NCBI GenBank assembly: GCA_037783415.1
Contig: JAZGTN010000062.1
Span: forward strand, 221,001-285,000
Direction of reading: 5' to 3'
DNA from: Leptasterias polaris
Lineage: Eukaryota; Echinodermata; Asteroidea; Forcipulatida; Asteriidae
DNA: 64,000 bases
In this document: piece by piece, positions 1 to 9,750 of the stretch
Position numbering within the stretch: the stretch's first letter is position 1
Layout: each line of letters opens with the position of its first letter
Notes under the pieces: model-generated
The model's input: the letters and a program-made list of their open reading frames with translations, nothing else
Told to the model about the DNA's origin: nothing
Database searches by the model: none
Program-made: the position numbers and the translations under genes

Positions 1-29
1 TGGGGCGAATCCCTTCTCTTTACGATAAG

Positions 30-226
30 TGCACTGGGTTCTTATACGTGCATTACACAACACACGGGACGTACAGCTTTATGTCCCATCCAAAGGACGA
101 AGCAATAATTGTTAAGTGTCTTGCTTAAGGACACAAGTGTCACGACCTGGACTCGAACCCACACTCTGTTGATCAGAAACACCAGTTCTTGAGTTCGGTG
201 TTCTCATCCGCTCGGCCACGACACAT
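30..226 (-). mobile_element. tRNA-Leu-like SINE copy
   Basis: Read on the minus strand, 223 down to about 142 looks like a class II tRNA. It has an A-box-like GTGGCCGAGCGG near 210-221 and a B-box-like GGTTCGAGTCC near 149-161. The two ends cannot pair as an acceptor stem, so it is not a working tRNA. The flanking body (about 30-140, with TGTCCCATCC) is shared with a second copy at 59690-59916, which marks a dispersed SINE family. The left limit is approximate. Confidence 0.65.
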
Positions 227-235
227 CACGATCAA

Positions 236-580
236 AGTTACATGTCTGAATGTTTGTATTTGAGTTAAATAAAGATTTCATTGTAATATAAAGTCAGGCT
301 GACTAAGACACATTAAGGACAAACCCTGTGATTGACAATCAAAGTTAAAATCAACACACCTGTCATGTGTGTATTTTTCATGTAATTTGTGTTTTAGCCA
401 GTTTCATTACAAAGTGTATCAACTTTGTAAATTAAGAGTAGAGGTCCAGTAGTTTTAAGTGTATGACTCCAGTGAGGAAGTGTTTGTTGGTGCTCTAAAC
501 CTACTAAATTACATCCTTGCATTTACCATGTGATGGCCGTAACCTTAACCTATAATAACTGAATGCATTCTATGATTTAG
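236..580 (+). other. intron of the DNAJA3 homologue
   Basis: AT-rich sequence between the SINE and the first visible exon. It ends in the acceptor ...ATGATTTAG at 580. No other feature was seen. Confidence 0.5.
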
Positions 581-799
581 GTATTAGGTGATGACAGTAG
601 GAGGCGTGAGTATGATACAATGGGAGCAACTGGGTTTGGAGGTAGTGGAGGTGGATTTCAGCAAGGTCAATGGCAGCAAACAAATATAGATCCAGAAGAA
701 CTATTCAGGAAGATCTTTGGTAATGCTGGATTTGGAGGAGGCAATAGTGGGACATCTTTTGGGGAATCAGTGTTTGGTGGTTTTGACAGAGGTCATGAG
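581..799 (+). CDS. dnaja3: dnaja3 exon: end of J domain and Gly/Phe linker
   Basis: Phase 0 at both ends, 73 codons. It begins VLGDDSRRREYDTMG, the last turn of the J domain. A Gly-rich segment follows, then IDPEELFRKIFG, a signature of this subfamily. Acceptor TTTAG|GTATTA, donor GAG|GTGAGG. Confidence 0.93.
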
Positions 800-3700
800 G
801 TGAGGTCATACATGTATGGTTCCATAAAACAACAGCTCGTTAGTGTTTTAAATATTATCAACCAGTACATTTTCCAAAGGTTTAAATAAGTGTAAATCCT
901 AATTTACATTTCTTTTTGTTGTACTTGTACGGTGTAGTTTTTTGTTTGTATGCTTGTAATCACCCAATCAACTACTAACTAGTATATAACAATCACATTA
1001 CTTGGTGTTCAAAATGCTAATTCTTGATTACATAAAATTATTGGCTGATAACGTAGGCCCCTTTTATACTCTGGGAGGCAGTGTCACATGTAAGTGTAGT
1101 ATCTTCTGGCTAGGTGGATAGCATCAATGAGACTTCAGTACTTACAAATACGGAAAGTAAAGTCAGTATCTAAACATTATTTTTATGAAACGTTTCACTA
1201 CTCGGCAGCCATCTGCTGTATTTTTTAGCAACTGTCCAAACTTAAGACACCATTAGGGCACCTTAAATATATCAAGGATAATGTTTGAAGTTACACCTTC
1301 ATGACCTTTGTTTTGTTTTGTTTGGTTTGACTAAATGTATCAAAGGTTATCATGGATCTAACATTTAGCGATGCTGCAAGAGGAATTAATAAAGAAGTGA
1401 GTGTTTCCATGGAAGATGCATGTGATCGTTGTAAAGGAAACAGAGCTGAACCAGGCACTAAAATAGTCCGTTGTCACCACTGCAATGGAACAGGGCAGGT
1501 AAGGTCTACCCTTAAAACTTATGTGTTTAATGGTAACATGTCCATTACAGGCCTGATAGGAAGGGAAGTGGATGATTTCTTGGCACGCAAAGTTGTTCTT
1601 TATTTTTTCTTCTGCTCCTCCTTTTCTCTTCTTTTTCTTCAAGTTCTTTTAACTCGAATTCCCTAAACTTTGTACACATTTTTTTTCTAGATGGCACATT
1701 GGTAATTTCTAATACTCATATTCTATTGAAAGTTGGCACAACAAGTGACATCATGATGAGTAGTCAAAATGCAAATTAATTTGATTTAATCCTTGAAATC
1801 AGTCTCAAATCAACCGTTTCTTGCTTTTTGCTGTAATTGTTAGTAGAGTTATTATACGTTTTCACTTCTTATTGAGGGCATGAAATCACATGACCTTTCC
1901 TTCTGGTCGAAATTGAAAGTGTCTTAAAATTTAAAATTGCTAAATAAATTGCTTTCAACAATGTTCTGGTCTGGTTAAAAACAATTCAAAGTGTATTTTT
2001 TAGATGATGTCTGTGGCAGAGTTTACATTGATAGTTTCAAAATCAGTATACACAATGAACTTTATACAGATAAGTTTCAGATTGTTGACATCATCAGTCA
2101 TAGAGTTGCAGTGTTCAGACCTATTTTCATTTAAAAGTTTCTGAAAAATCAAATGTGAGATATAACGTAATTTTCACTTAAAATGTCAGACTAAAAGCAT
2201 GTGTGGAAATTCCCTGTGCTTCTTGGCTAGCAGCAAATTTGGACATGTGCTACGACACTCTTATACATATCTCCTGACCATGTGGCCGCTGGAAATGATG
2301 CACTATGTCAGAAGCATTGTGTGCTTGTAAACAACAAATGTACTTGTGTATAACAAACATGACGTGAAAGCAAGAGGGCGCTATATACATTATTTATTTT
2401 TCTTTACCAAAGTCCATATTCTTTGTAGTATTCTAAATCGCACTTTGGTAATTTCCAAGACTCATGTCCTATTTATAGTTGGCACATAAAAAGACGTCAT
2501 ACAAAATTCCAAGGCATCAATCCAAGAGAAGTACAAGTCATTTTGTACTTCAACACTTCAAAATAAAGTGCACAAGGAATCTATTCATTGAACTGTGATC
2601 ATAATCTGTTACTTTGTTCTGACATCATTTTTGGCTTTTAAGAGCATACTGTTGGAAACATCAAGCCTCTACTATTTACTACTACTCTAATACATTGTAT
2701 CTCAACCCTTGCTCTTCTCTGAACTGATAAGAGGTTTTGTTCACATGGTTGTGAGCCTATTCAGTTGCAACAATTTCTCCTAACCATGAACTAGTCATAC
2801 AAACAGTATTTTTCTATTTGTTTCAGGAGACAATCAACACTGGTCCTTTTGTTATGCGAACAACCTGCAGACAATGTCGAGGCAGTCGTGTTTTAATTAC
2901 TGTACCATGTATGACATGTAGAGGTGCAGGGACCACTATGCAACGCAAGAAAGTCACTGTGCCTGTACCAGCAGGTAGGAAGTCTTCTTTCAATTACTTT
3001 ACTATGAAATATTTCTATTTGAAAATAATCTAGTCAGTGTAACTGACCTCACCCTCTTTTGGTGTGTAATCCCCAATTCCAAACCTTGGTCATTTTGTTA
3101 TACAATTGGGAATTACAAGAGTGGACAGGCTGCTACCATTGTTTATCATTGTATTCAGCTCAATGAGAGGTAAGTCCGAGTGGTCTGAGATTCCAGCATA
3201 CCATGGCAGATTATTGGTTGTGGCTTACGACCAAGGTTTTGCGATTCATGGTGAATTCATACTCCCATTTTCTCGAAAGAGAACAACAAATCCTGGTGCT
3301 TATTGTGAGAATCTCGTTATCTATCCTTTGTCAAGTCAGGTTTTCATTGTGACAATGATAAACCCATAGGAAAATGATTATTTCAGAAGCTCCGAAATGT
3401 TTAGAAAAATAATACCCTGTAGAGGTATGGAAAAGATTTTTGAATACCAATGTGAAGTGACATAATGATAACCCAAGCCATGTTGTCTGTGTTTATGATA
3501 GGTGTTGAGGATGGGCAGACAGTACGTATGCCAGTTGGTAACAGGGAGCTCTTCATAACATTTAAAGTAGCTCGTAGTGATACATTCAGGAGAGATGGTG
3601 CTGATGTACATTCAGATGTAACTATAAGCTTCACACAAGCAGCACTTGGTGGCAGTCTAAAGATCAAAGGCATTTATGATAGCATTCATCTGAATGTAAG

Positions 3701-6700
3701 TTGACATGACTCTGTTCATTTCATCCCCATCCCAAATTGATGGTTTGTGGGAAACATTGTTGTAAAACTTTTCACCAAATTAGTTGCCCTTTAAACTTTC
3801 CTTCCCTTAAAATTAACCACCAACATGCCTTTAACAAAGTAAAAAACTGTTAATTAAAAATCCAACCTCTTTGACGGGGGAGGAGGGGAACCTCTTGATT
3901 TAGTTCACTCTGTGACTATTTAAAATCGTCTACTGCAGACCATAATTTTAAAGGAGTGCGATTGCGCTCGCCCTCCTCCGCGCTCCTTAATGTTTTCCAA
4001 GGAGAGCAAAAAAAAGCGCTCCTTACAAATTTAACAAGAGCATGTTTTTTTCAAAACCCTAATTGTTGATTAAAATAAGCCGCTTGAATCTCGGAGTTGG
4101 CAGTGGCAACATCTAAAGAGCGCACGCTTTTTCTTTTTCCCCCCGTTAATTTTACCTTTATTACACCGTTCGTAAATAAATTGCGGCCCGGCGGCGGCCG
4201 GACGTCGGACCATGCGGTGATTTGTTTCTTCCATGTGCGTCGTGTATTGTATGCAGCTAGATCTATTGATATGTGGTAGACTTTTCTCATTCCCCGCTTC
4301 ATTCGTGGTACAGTTTGACCGTAGTACATGTACATGTATGTTTACTGCTGCAGCAAAGGAACATGTGTGGAGACATTGAAAAGTCTACTGACAACAACGC
4401 ACGGTGTGTTGTGTGGATGCCCGCGAATCGTTACACTTTTTTCACCAGTCGTCACTACCCACGTTCATAGGCAAAAGCGCCAGTTCTTCGATTCGTTTAA
4501 TGTGTTTTACGGCTGGAGATATTTTTACGCATTGAACTATGACCTAGAAGAAACTTCGAGACAATTCATGCAATGAGTGTGCGTCACACACGTGTGAGGA
4601 GATTCGTCGACGTTTGAGTTTACGTCTCACATTATTTTTCCAAAATGATGCGGTTTGTAAGCTGTTAGAATAATCTTCGAGGATACTAAAAGGTGTTTGA
4701 AGAACAATTTTCAATGTCCAAAAGGGGGCAACACTTATTGATTCAGTCACAGTTAAAGACCCCCAAAAATCAAAATTTCTTTTAACAAAAATATGACTGC
4801 TCCGTTCATATTTTCGTGGATCATTTCGGAAGATCATTGTATTTTTTGTTTTTTTAGACAACATACGTATGATTTCATCTTTTGTAAAAGTAATTTCCTC
4901 CTATTAACTCGTCCCCGGTCCCATCTATGGTCCCAATAACGCCCGAGGGGTTCACCGAGTGCGGCGCTGACGCCCGAGTCAACTTGCCCAAATTCCGGAC
5001 ACCACAAATTCGAACCTTGCCCAAAATCCGGACATGCATTTTTAGCATTCGATTTTTCCAGATTTGTTTTCATCGCCTATTCTCATGCACATGCGCAGTA
5101 AATTCAAATTGCTCTCCTTAATTCACTTTCTTGATTTAAGGAGAGCGATTTACAGCTCTCCTCGGATTTATTAAAATGAAGGCCTGCTACTGTAGTTTGG
5201 AATGATACAGAGACTGTCTTAGCCTGCAACATGATATCGATTGGTGAATGCATCTACACAGTACAAACATGTACAGTGCTCTGGCCAGGACAAAATTAAT
5301 GTGTGGACATTTGAATGAAACAAACCATTGAGAGCAAAGTCATTTCAATGTGGGAGTTCAGAGCCCCAGGAAGATTTCCAACAACAGGACATTTGACACA
5401 TTATTTTTCTACCCAAAAGGATTTTGCCTTTCATTTGTTGCAAATTATGCAGATCATATTGCATCTCATGTTCAACACTTTTGCCTTGCTCATTCCAAGT
5501 GATGACTGGGGGGAATGTTTAGGGAGAACAAGGAATGTTATCACCTCTATCATTATTGTTAGTATGATCATACAGGTTGCAGTCTCCAGCTCAGGCCAAT
5601 TTGCTACTTCTACCTTGAGAATTGGCTTGTATAATATCAATAACTCTTTATTAGATCCCAAAAAGGGTAATTCAAATGCACGCATACAGTAAAAACATTA
5701 AAACATTAAGAACAGTTCTATGTAAATAGAAATATGTAACTCTGTGTGTATTTTAAACCCAGCTTTACTTATTTCAACATCCAAAGACAATTGTTAAACA
5801 AAAATTGGTAATTTTAATGAAATATTGAGGGGTGTTTTGCCAAACAGTTTCTTACATAATTTGTGGCCTTCTTTAATCATTGGAACCAGAAGTGTGTGAA
5901 GTGGGCTGGGTTACATTATGGGTACCAACAGGATAACCATTGTATATGTAGAGTATATTTTGGTAGAATACAATTTAAAATTGTGCCTCTTATATTCTAT
6001 CCCCTGAATGTGTGGCATGAAAACCTCCTGCAGCTTGTTCATACTTTATGAGCATGTCATGGAGATGCCATAAATGGACATTGTGCAAAAGATTTGCAAC
6101 CTTGTGGCAAACCTGATTAAAGATGTCAAGCTTTGAAAAGAATCATGTAAGCACTACCTCTTAAATGATTGATTTTGACAGCATCTATTTGAATACTATA
6201 TACATGTGGTGTATAATGTGGACATTGTTGATATATACATGTGGTGTATAATGTGGACATTGTTGATATATACATGTGGTGTATAATGTGGACATTGTTG
6301 GTTTGGATTGTTACAGATACCAGCAGGTACACAGTCCCATACCCGTATACGTCTACCAAGTAAAGGCATCAGTCGAGTCAATGGTTATGGTTATGGTGAT
6401 CACTATGTTCATATCAAGATTAAAGTACCTATGTAAGTACATTATAGTCTTCAATCAGGAGCTACTTGTCAAAATGCAGCTTAAATAGAAGAGTGTTATA
6501 AATTGTGGATTCATAGTCTTACTGCATATTTGCCAAATGCAAGCATAAGAACATGACGAACAAAAAGAACATTTTTTTAATAAATTATTTGTCAGAATAA
6601 TCTTGAGAAATTATTGATGGAAAGCCACCAGTTAAATGAACCAATCTTAAACTATAATTCCTTTTTAATTATTTTAGTTAATAAAAATTGAGCAAATAAC

Positions 6701-8650
6701 TCGGCCAATCAGGTCTAATTTTAGGAAGGCAAAGAGCCTTTTCCCTCAGTCAGCCATCTAAATAATAACCATGTTCAATTTGTTTCAAGGTCCAAAGACA
6801 AAAGCTAATAGTTATAAATATTTTTAATCATGACCTTGTAGACAAGTAACCAAAGAGTGCTTTATCCCTTCGGATTCACAGGTTTGATTGCAGGATTCCT
6901 TGATCAAATCTAGTAATTGCTACTTATTTTAGGTCCTTGGTATTTTTATGAGGAATGCTTGTAATAATTCTTGTTCATATTTTGGTCAATTTTTCTCTCA
7001 GAAATTTAACAAATAAGCAGAGGGCAGTATTATTAGCATTTGCTGAAGAGGAGACCGGAGTGTCAGGAGCAGTAGATGGAACAACCAAGACAAGCGATGG
7101 TAAGTAAGCATAAGCAATCACCAAACTCTGTATCAATGTATGCACAGAGTACGCACAAGCAATCACCAAATTCTGAAGTAGTTTATGCACACGAACTTTT
7201 GGCATAGTTTTTTCTAAAATAATTGGGAAACCTTTCAATAGATGTTTTCTTCTCTCAACACATGAAATCCATTTTGAACTCTTAGATTTTGGGCAACATT
7301 GACTCAAGTGCATTTTAATATTAATAGAGCAATATCGTAAAAAGTATACATGTTTGTGTTGGTGGATTGATATCTTGTTACTTGATATTTAATCCAGGTA
7401 GTTTATAAATGCTTGAGTTTGACAATCAATTCTTTGAGCCAATCATAGTTTTGGATTATTGGAACTAACAGCCAATAAAACAAATAATTTTTTGTTTAAG
7501 AACTTTAAGTTCCTACATTGGGGTATGTTTAATTTTTGGCAAAAGAAATGCTAGTGTTCAACATTGTTAGATTGTGATGATGCTATTGAATAGGCACAAG
7601 GGAAAACCAATAGCCTCTAGACAAGCTGGGCATGGCGTCCAGGATGACCTTCTGCAGAATAAAAAGTGCAAAGTGCAAGTAATCAATTAAGCATTTATTC
7701 ACTACCTGCATGTAATCAGTTATAGGTGAGTCAATCATGCTACTAGCAAAATGCTGTCCACATCAATAAGACACTAACAACAATGTTGTGGCAAATAACG
7801 CTCTTTTCATATCCCTGGGCAGCTTCACTGCTGTAAGCAACATTTCTTATCGTATGAAATTGCCAAGGTTTAAATTCTCCTGAATGGTTATTAGCGTCAG
7901 CATCTTTGCTTTTTTCAGACAATCTGTAAACCTTTACCTGGTGTTTGGCCACTTTGGAAGTTGCCTCTTGCTTTGCAGTCTTCTGGCCTCATTTATATTA
8001 GTCAGCTCCACAAAGGCTAATGACTCATGAGAACTTCTGAACTAAATTTTTCTTTTGAATTGGTAAAGTAATAATGTGTAGCAGAAAAAGAAGAAGCTGT
8101 TTTGGCAAGTCTTTAAAGCTGCTCCTGGCTTTGCCACTTTGCGATGGTCTTTTTTCAGGCTGGATGTTTGGGTTGGTATGCACCTCTTGACCACAAAATA
8201 ATACATTAAAGCTGAAATGTTATTTGTCAGAGCTGTATACGAAAACTACATTACACCAATTACACACAAGCTTTAAACTCAACACAAAATGTTTTTGTGA
8301 TCCGTAAATATACACAGTATACACAACAACTACAAGACACAGCTCTGCTGAAGACCGTTTTTAAGCTGGGGTTGAGGATTTTAGAAAATCTCTTCAGAGG
8401 ATAGGAAATAGCTTCGTATGTTGTAAATTCCTACAACTTGTTAGCATGGATGACTATTCCAAGTGCATTTAAGAATAATACAGGGATTGCATGTGTTAAT
8501 AACCAGTTGGTTAGTTGTAGTGGTTGTACTTTGTAGCACTCTTTGCTATTTGTTTTTCATATAGAACCAGATGATACAATATCAGATGAAGAGAAAGATA
8601 AAGAACCTGGTTTCTTCCGAAGACTTGTTGAGCGTGTGCGGGGTTATTAA
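581..8650 (+). CDS. dnaja3: DnaJ homologue subfamily A member 3, mitochondrial (Tid1), 3' seven exons
   Basis: Mitochondrial Hsp40 co-chaperone that delivers substrates to mtHsp70 (HSPA9) in the matrix and stimulates its ATPase. Seven exons are seen: 581-799, 1346-1498, 2827-2974, 3502-3695, 6317-6432, 7002-7099 and 8565-8650. All have GT-AG borders and consistent phases, giving 1014 bases, or 337 residues plus TAA. The order of parts is the end of the J domain, a Gly/Phe-rich linker with DPEELFRKIF, a Cys-rich zinc-binding domain with four CxxCxG repeats, the C-terminal substrate-binding domains (VEDGQTVRMPVG, FRRDGADVHSD, GYGYGDHY), and an acidic tail ending GFFRRLVERVRGY. Vertebrate DNAJA3 is about 480 residues, so roughly 140 residues (transit peptide and most of the J domain) lie outside the window. 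Zinc repeats 1 and 3 end GNR and GSR instead of the usual GxG. No stop or frameshift was seen. Confidence 0.95.
1346..1498 (+). CDS. dnaja3: dnaja3 exon: start of Cys-rich domain
   Basis: 51 codons, phase 0. It reads VIMDLTFSDAARGINKEV, the strand before the zinc-binding domain. Zinc repeats CDRCKGNR and CHHCNGTG follow. Acceptor CAAAG|GTTATC, donor CAG|GTAAGG. Confidence 0.94.
2827..2974 (+). CDS. dnaja3: dnaja3 exon: second half of Cys-rich domain
   Basis: Starts with the conserved ETINTGPFVMRTTC. It carries zinc repeats CRQCRGSR and CMTCRGAG, then KKVTVPVPAG. It ends one base into a Gly codon. Acceptor TTTCAG|GAG, donor GCAG|GTAGG. Confidence 0.95.
3502..3695 (+). CDS. dnaja3: dnaja3 exon: substrate-binding domain
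   Basis: Completes the split Gly and reads VEDGQTVRMPVGNRELFITF, then FRRDGADVHSDVTIS and QAALGG, all diagnostic of the type I DnaJ C-terminal domains. It ends ...DSIHLN in phase 0 at the donor AAT|GTAAGT. Confidence 0.95.
3947..5170. mobile_element. possible inverted-repeat insertion in dnaja3 intron 4
   Basis: The segment is bounded by imperfect inverted motifs of the type CTCCTTAA...AAGGAGAGC (3952-4012 and 5112-5165). Its base composition is more GC-rich than the surrounding intron. No coding similarity was recognised inside, and no clear target duplication was found, so both the limits and the identity are weak. Confidence 0.35.
6197..6301 (+). repeat. 35-bp tandem repeat, three copies
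   Basis: Unit TATATACATGTGGTGTATAA plus 15 further bases, repeated at 6197, 6232 and 6267 almost without change. The array ends only about 16 bases before the acceptor of the next dnaja3 exon. Confidence 0.92.
6317..6432 (+). CDS. dnaja3: dnaja3 exon: second C-terminal domain
   Basis: 38 codons plus two bases. It reads IPAGTQSHTRIRLPSKGIS, then VNGYGYGDHYVHIKIKVP, matching the family's IPPGTQ and YGYGDHY blocks. Acceptor TTACAG, donor GTAAGT. Confidence 0.95.
7002..7099 (+). CDS. dnaja3: dnaja3 exon: end of C-terminal domain
   Basis: Completes the split codon and reads NLTNKQRAVLLAFAEEETG, as in the family's LTSRQQxLILSYAEDET block. A variable acidic and Thr/Ser-rich linker follows. It ends one base into a codon at GATG|GTAAGT. 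Confidence 0.93.
8565..8650 (+). CDS. dnaja3: dnaja3 terminal coding exon
   Basis: The frame inherited from the previous exon reads EPDDTISDEEKDKEPGFFRRL...GY and stops at TAA 8648-8650. It matches the acidic DEEGF-plus-basic-helix tail of the family. A variant poly(A) signal ATTAAA lies at 8730-8735. A good donor (GCAG|GTAGGC) lies at 8695, so part of the 3' untranslated region may be spliced. Confidence 0.88.
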
Positions 8651-9443
8651 CGTTGTTGAATCCTTACTGACTAGAATGAAAACAGACTTAGCAGGTAGGC
8701 AAATGACTTGTGTAACTAAAGAGTGTGAAATTAAAATGTGTAACATTAGGATTTACAATTATACTGGTACTTTTCTTGTTTGTGTCGAATTTGTAATAGT
8801 TTACCCAAAAAAGAAAAAGGCATTGTACTGCTGGCCTGTATTGCTGTGTTATTTACAAGTCATTTGCCTATTGATCAAATGAATTGATATCTGAGAGTGC
8901 AAAGAAAATAATACCATTGCTTAAAATGTTATAGAATGAAACCCATTGCATCTAGCTGACTGTGTGTGCAGGAGTGTTCTGTGTGTTTGTGTGGGTAGGC
9001 ATACACATTCAAACCGGGGACCTATAACAAAAGAGGACAATAGGTCCACGGTTCGGGAAAGGTCCACGGTTGGAAAACGTGTACAAAACCAATGAGGTGA
9101 TAAGAGTATAAACAAAAGAGGGACAATAGGAGGTCCACGATTGCAGGCGTATACACACTTGTATGTGTGTGTGTGGGGGGGTGTCAACTGAGGACCCTAA
9201 CAAAAAGGAACTGGGCGTTTTGACAGGGAGGACATCCTCGCTTCCCTTTCATGTACAAAACTAAAAGAAGCTAAGTGCAAACAATGGGAGAACAATGGCA
9301 GTGTACTTACCGTTTGAGTGATGCATCACAAGCAGCCCACATTAATGAGCTAACTGCTTCTGCAAGTTTCTTCATAGTATTAATCAGCTTTATATGAAAC
9401 ATTTGTTGACTTCAATCATTATTGTGATTTTTGTATGATCCAG
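8651..9443 (+). other. dnaja3 3' untranslated and flanking sequence
   Basis: It holds the ATTAAA at 8730 and some short GT-rich and G-rich tracts near 9160-9182. Imperfect repeats of a phrase like ACAAAAGAGGGACAATAGG occur at about 9027 and 9110. No gene was recognised. Confidence 0.4.
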
Positions 9444-9514
9444 GAGCCAAGATTGCTACATTAGATCCAGATGGTCTTGTCAGTCAGATACGTAATGCAT
9501 TACACACAACTATG
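9444..9514 (+). other. candidate spliced exon of unknown identity
   Basis: A 71-base segment between TGATCCAG and GTGAGT. Joined to the donor at 8695, its only open frame reads AKIATLDPDGLVSQIRNALH and ends phase 0. That frame is shifted by one relative to the DNAJA3 stop frame. It could be an alternative DNAJA3 end, a 3' UTR exon or chance. The peptide was not recognised. Confidence 0.3.
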
Positions 9515-9615
9515 GTGAGTTCAGATATACCAACACACAAAGTAGCTAATGATATAAATGATACTGAAAATGACACCAAGAGGAAATCATCCAAATCATA
9601 ACATTATTATTATCA

Positions 9616-9750
9616 ATGGTGAGATTCACACCATGCACTAACATGGTGAGATTCACACCATGCACTAACATGGTGAGATTCACACCATGCACTAACATGG
9701 TGAGATTCACACCATGCACTAACATGGTGAGATTCACACCATGCACTAAC
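9616..9750 (+). repeat. 27-bp tandem repeat, five copies
   Basis: Unit ATGGTGAGATTCACACCATG plus CACTAAC, five virtually identical copies starting at 9616, 9643, 9670, 9697 and 9724. Being a multiple of three it stays open in some frames, but it is not a gene. Confidence 0.95.

Noticed and set aside
4834..5121. Coding fragments in the intron insertion
   Set aside because: Short frames without recognisable motifs inside a probable mobile element.
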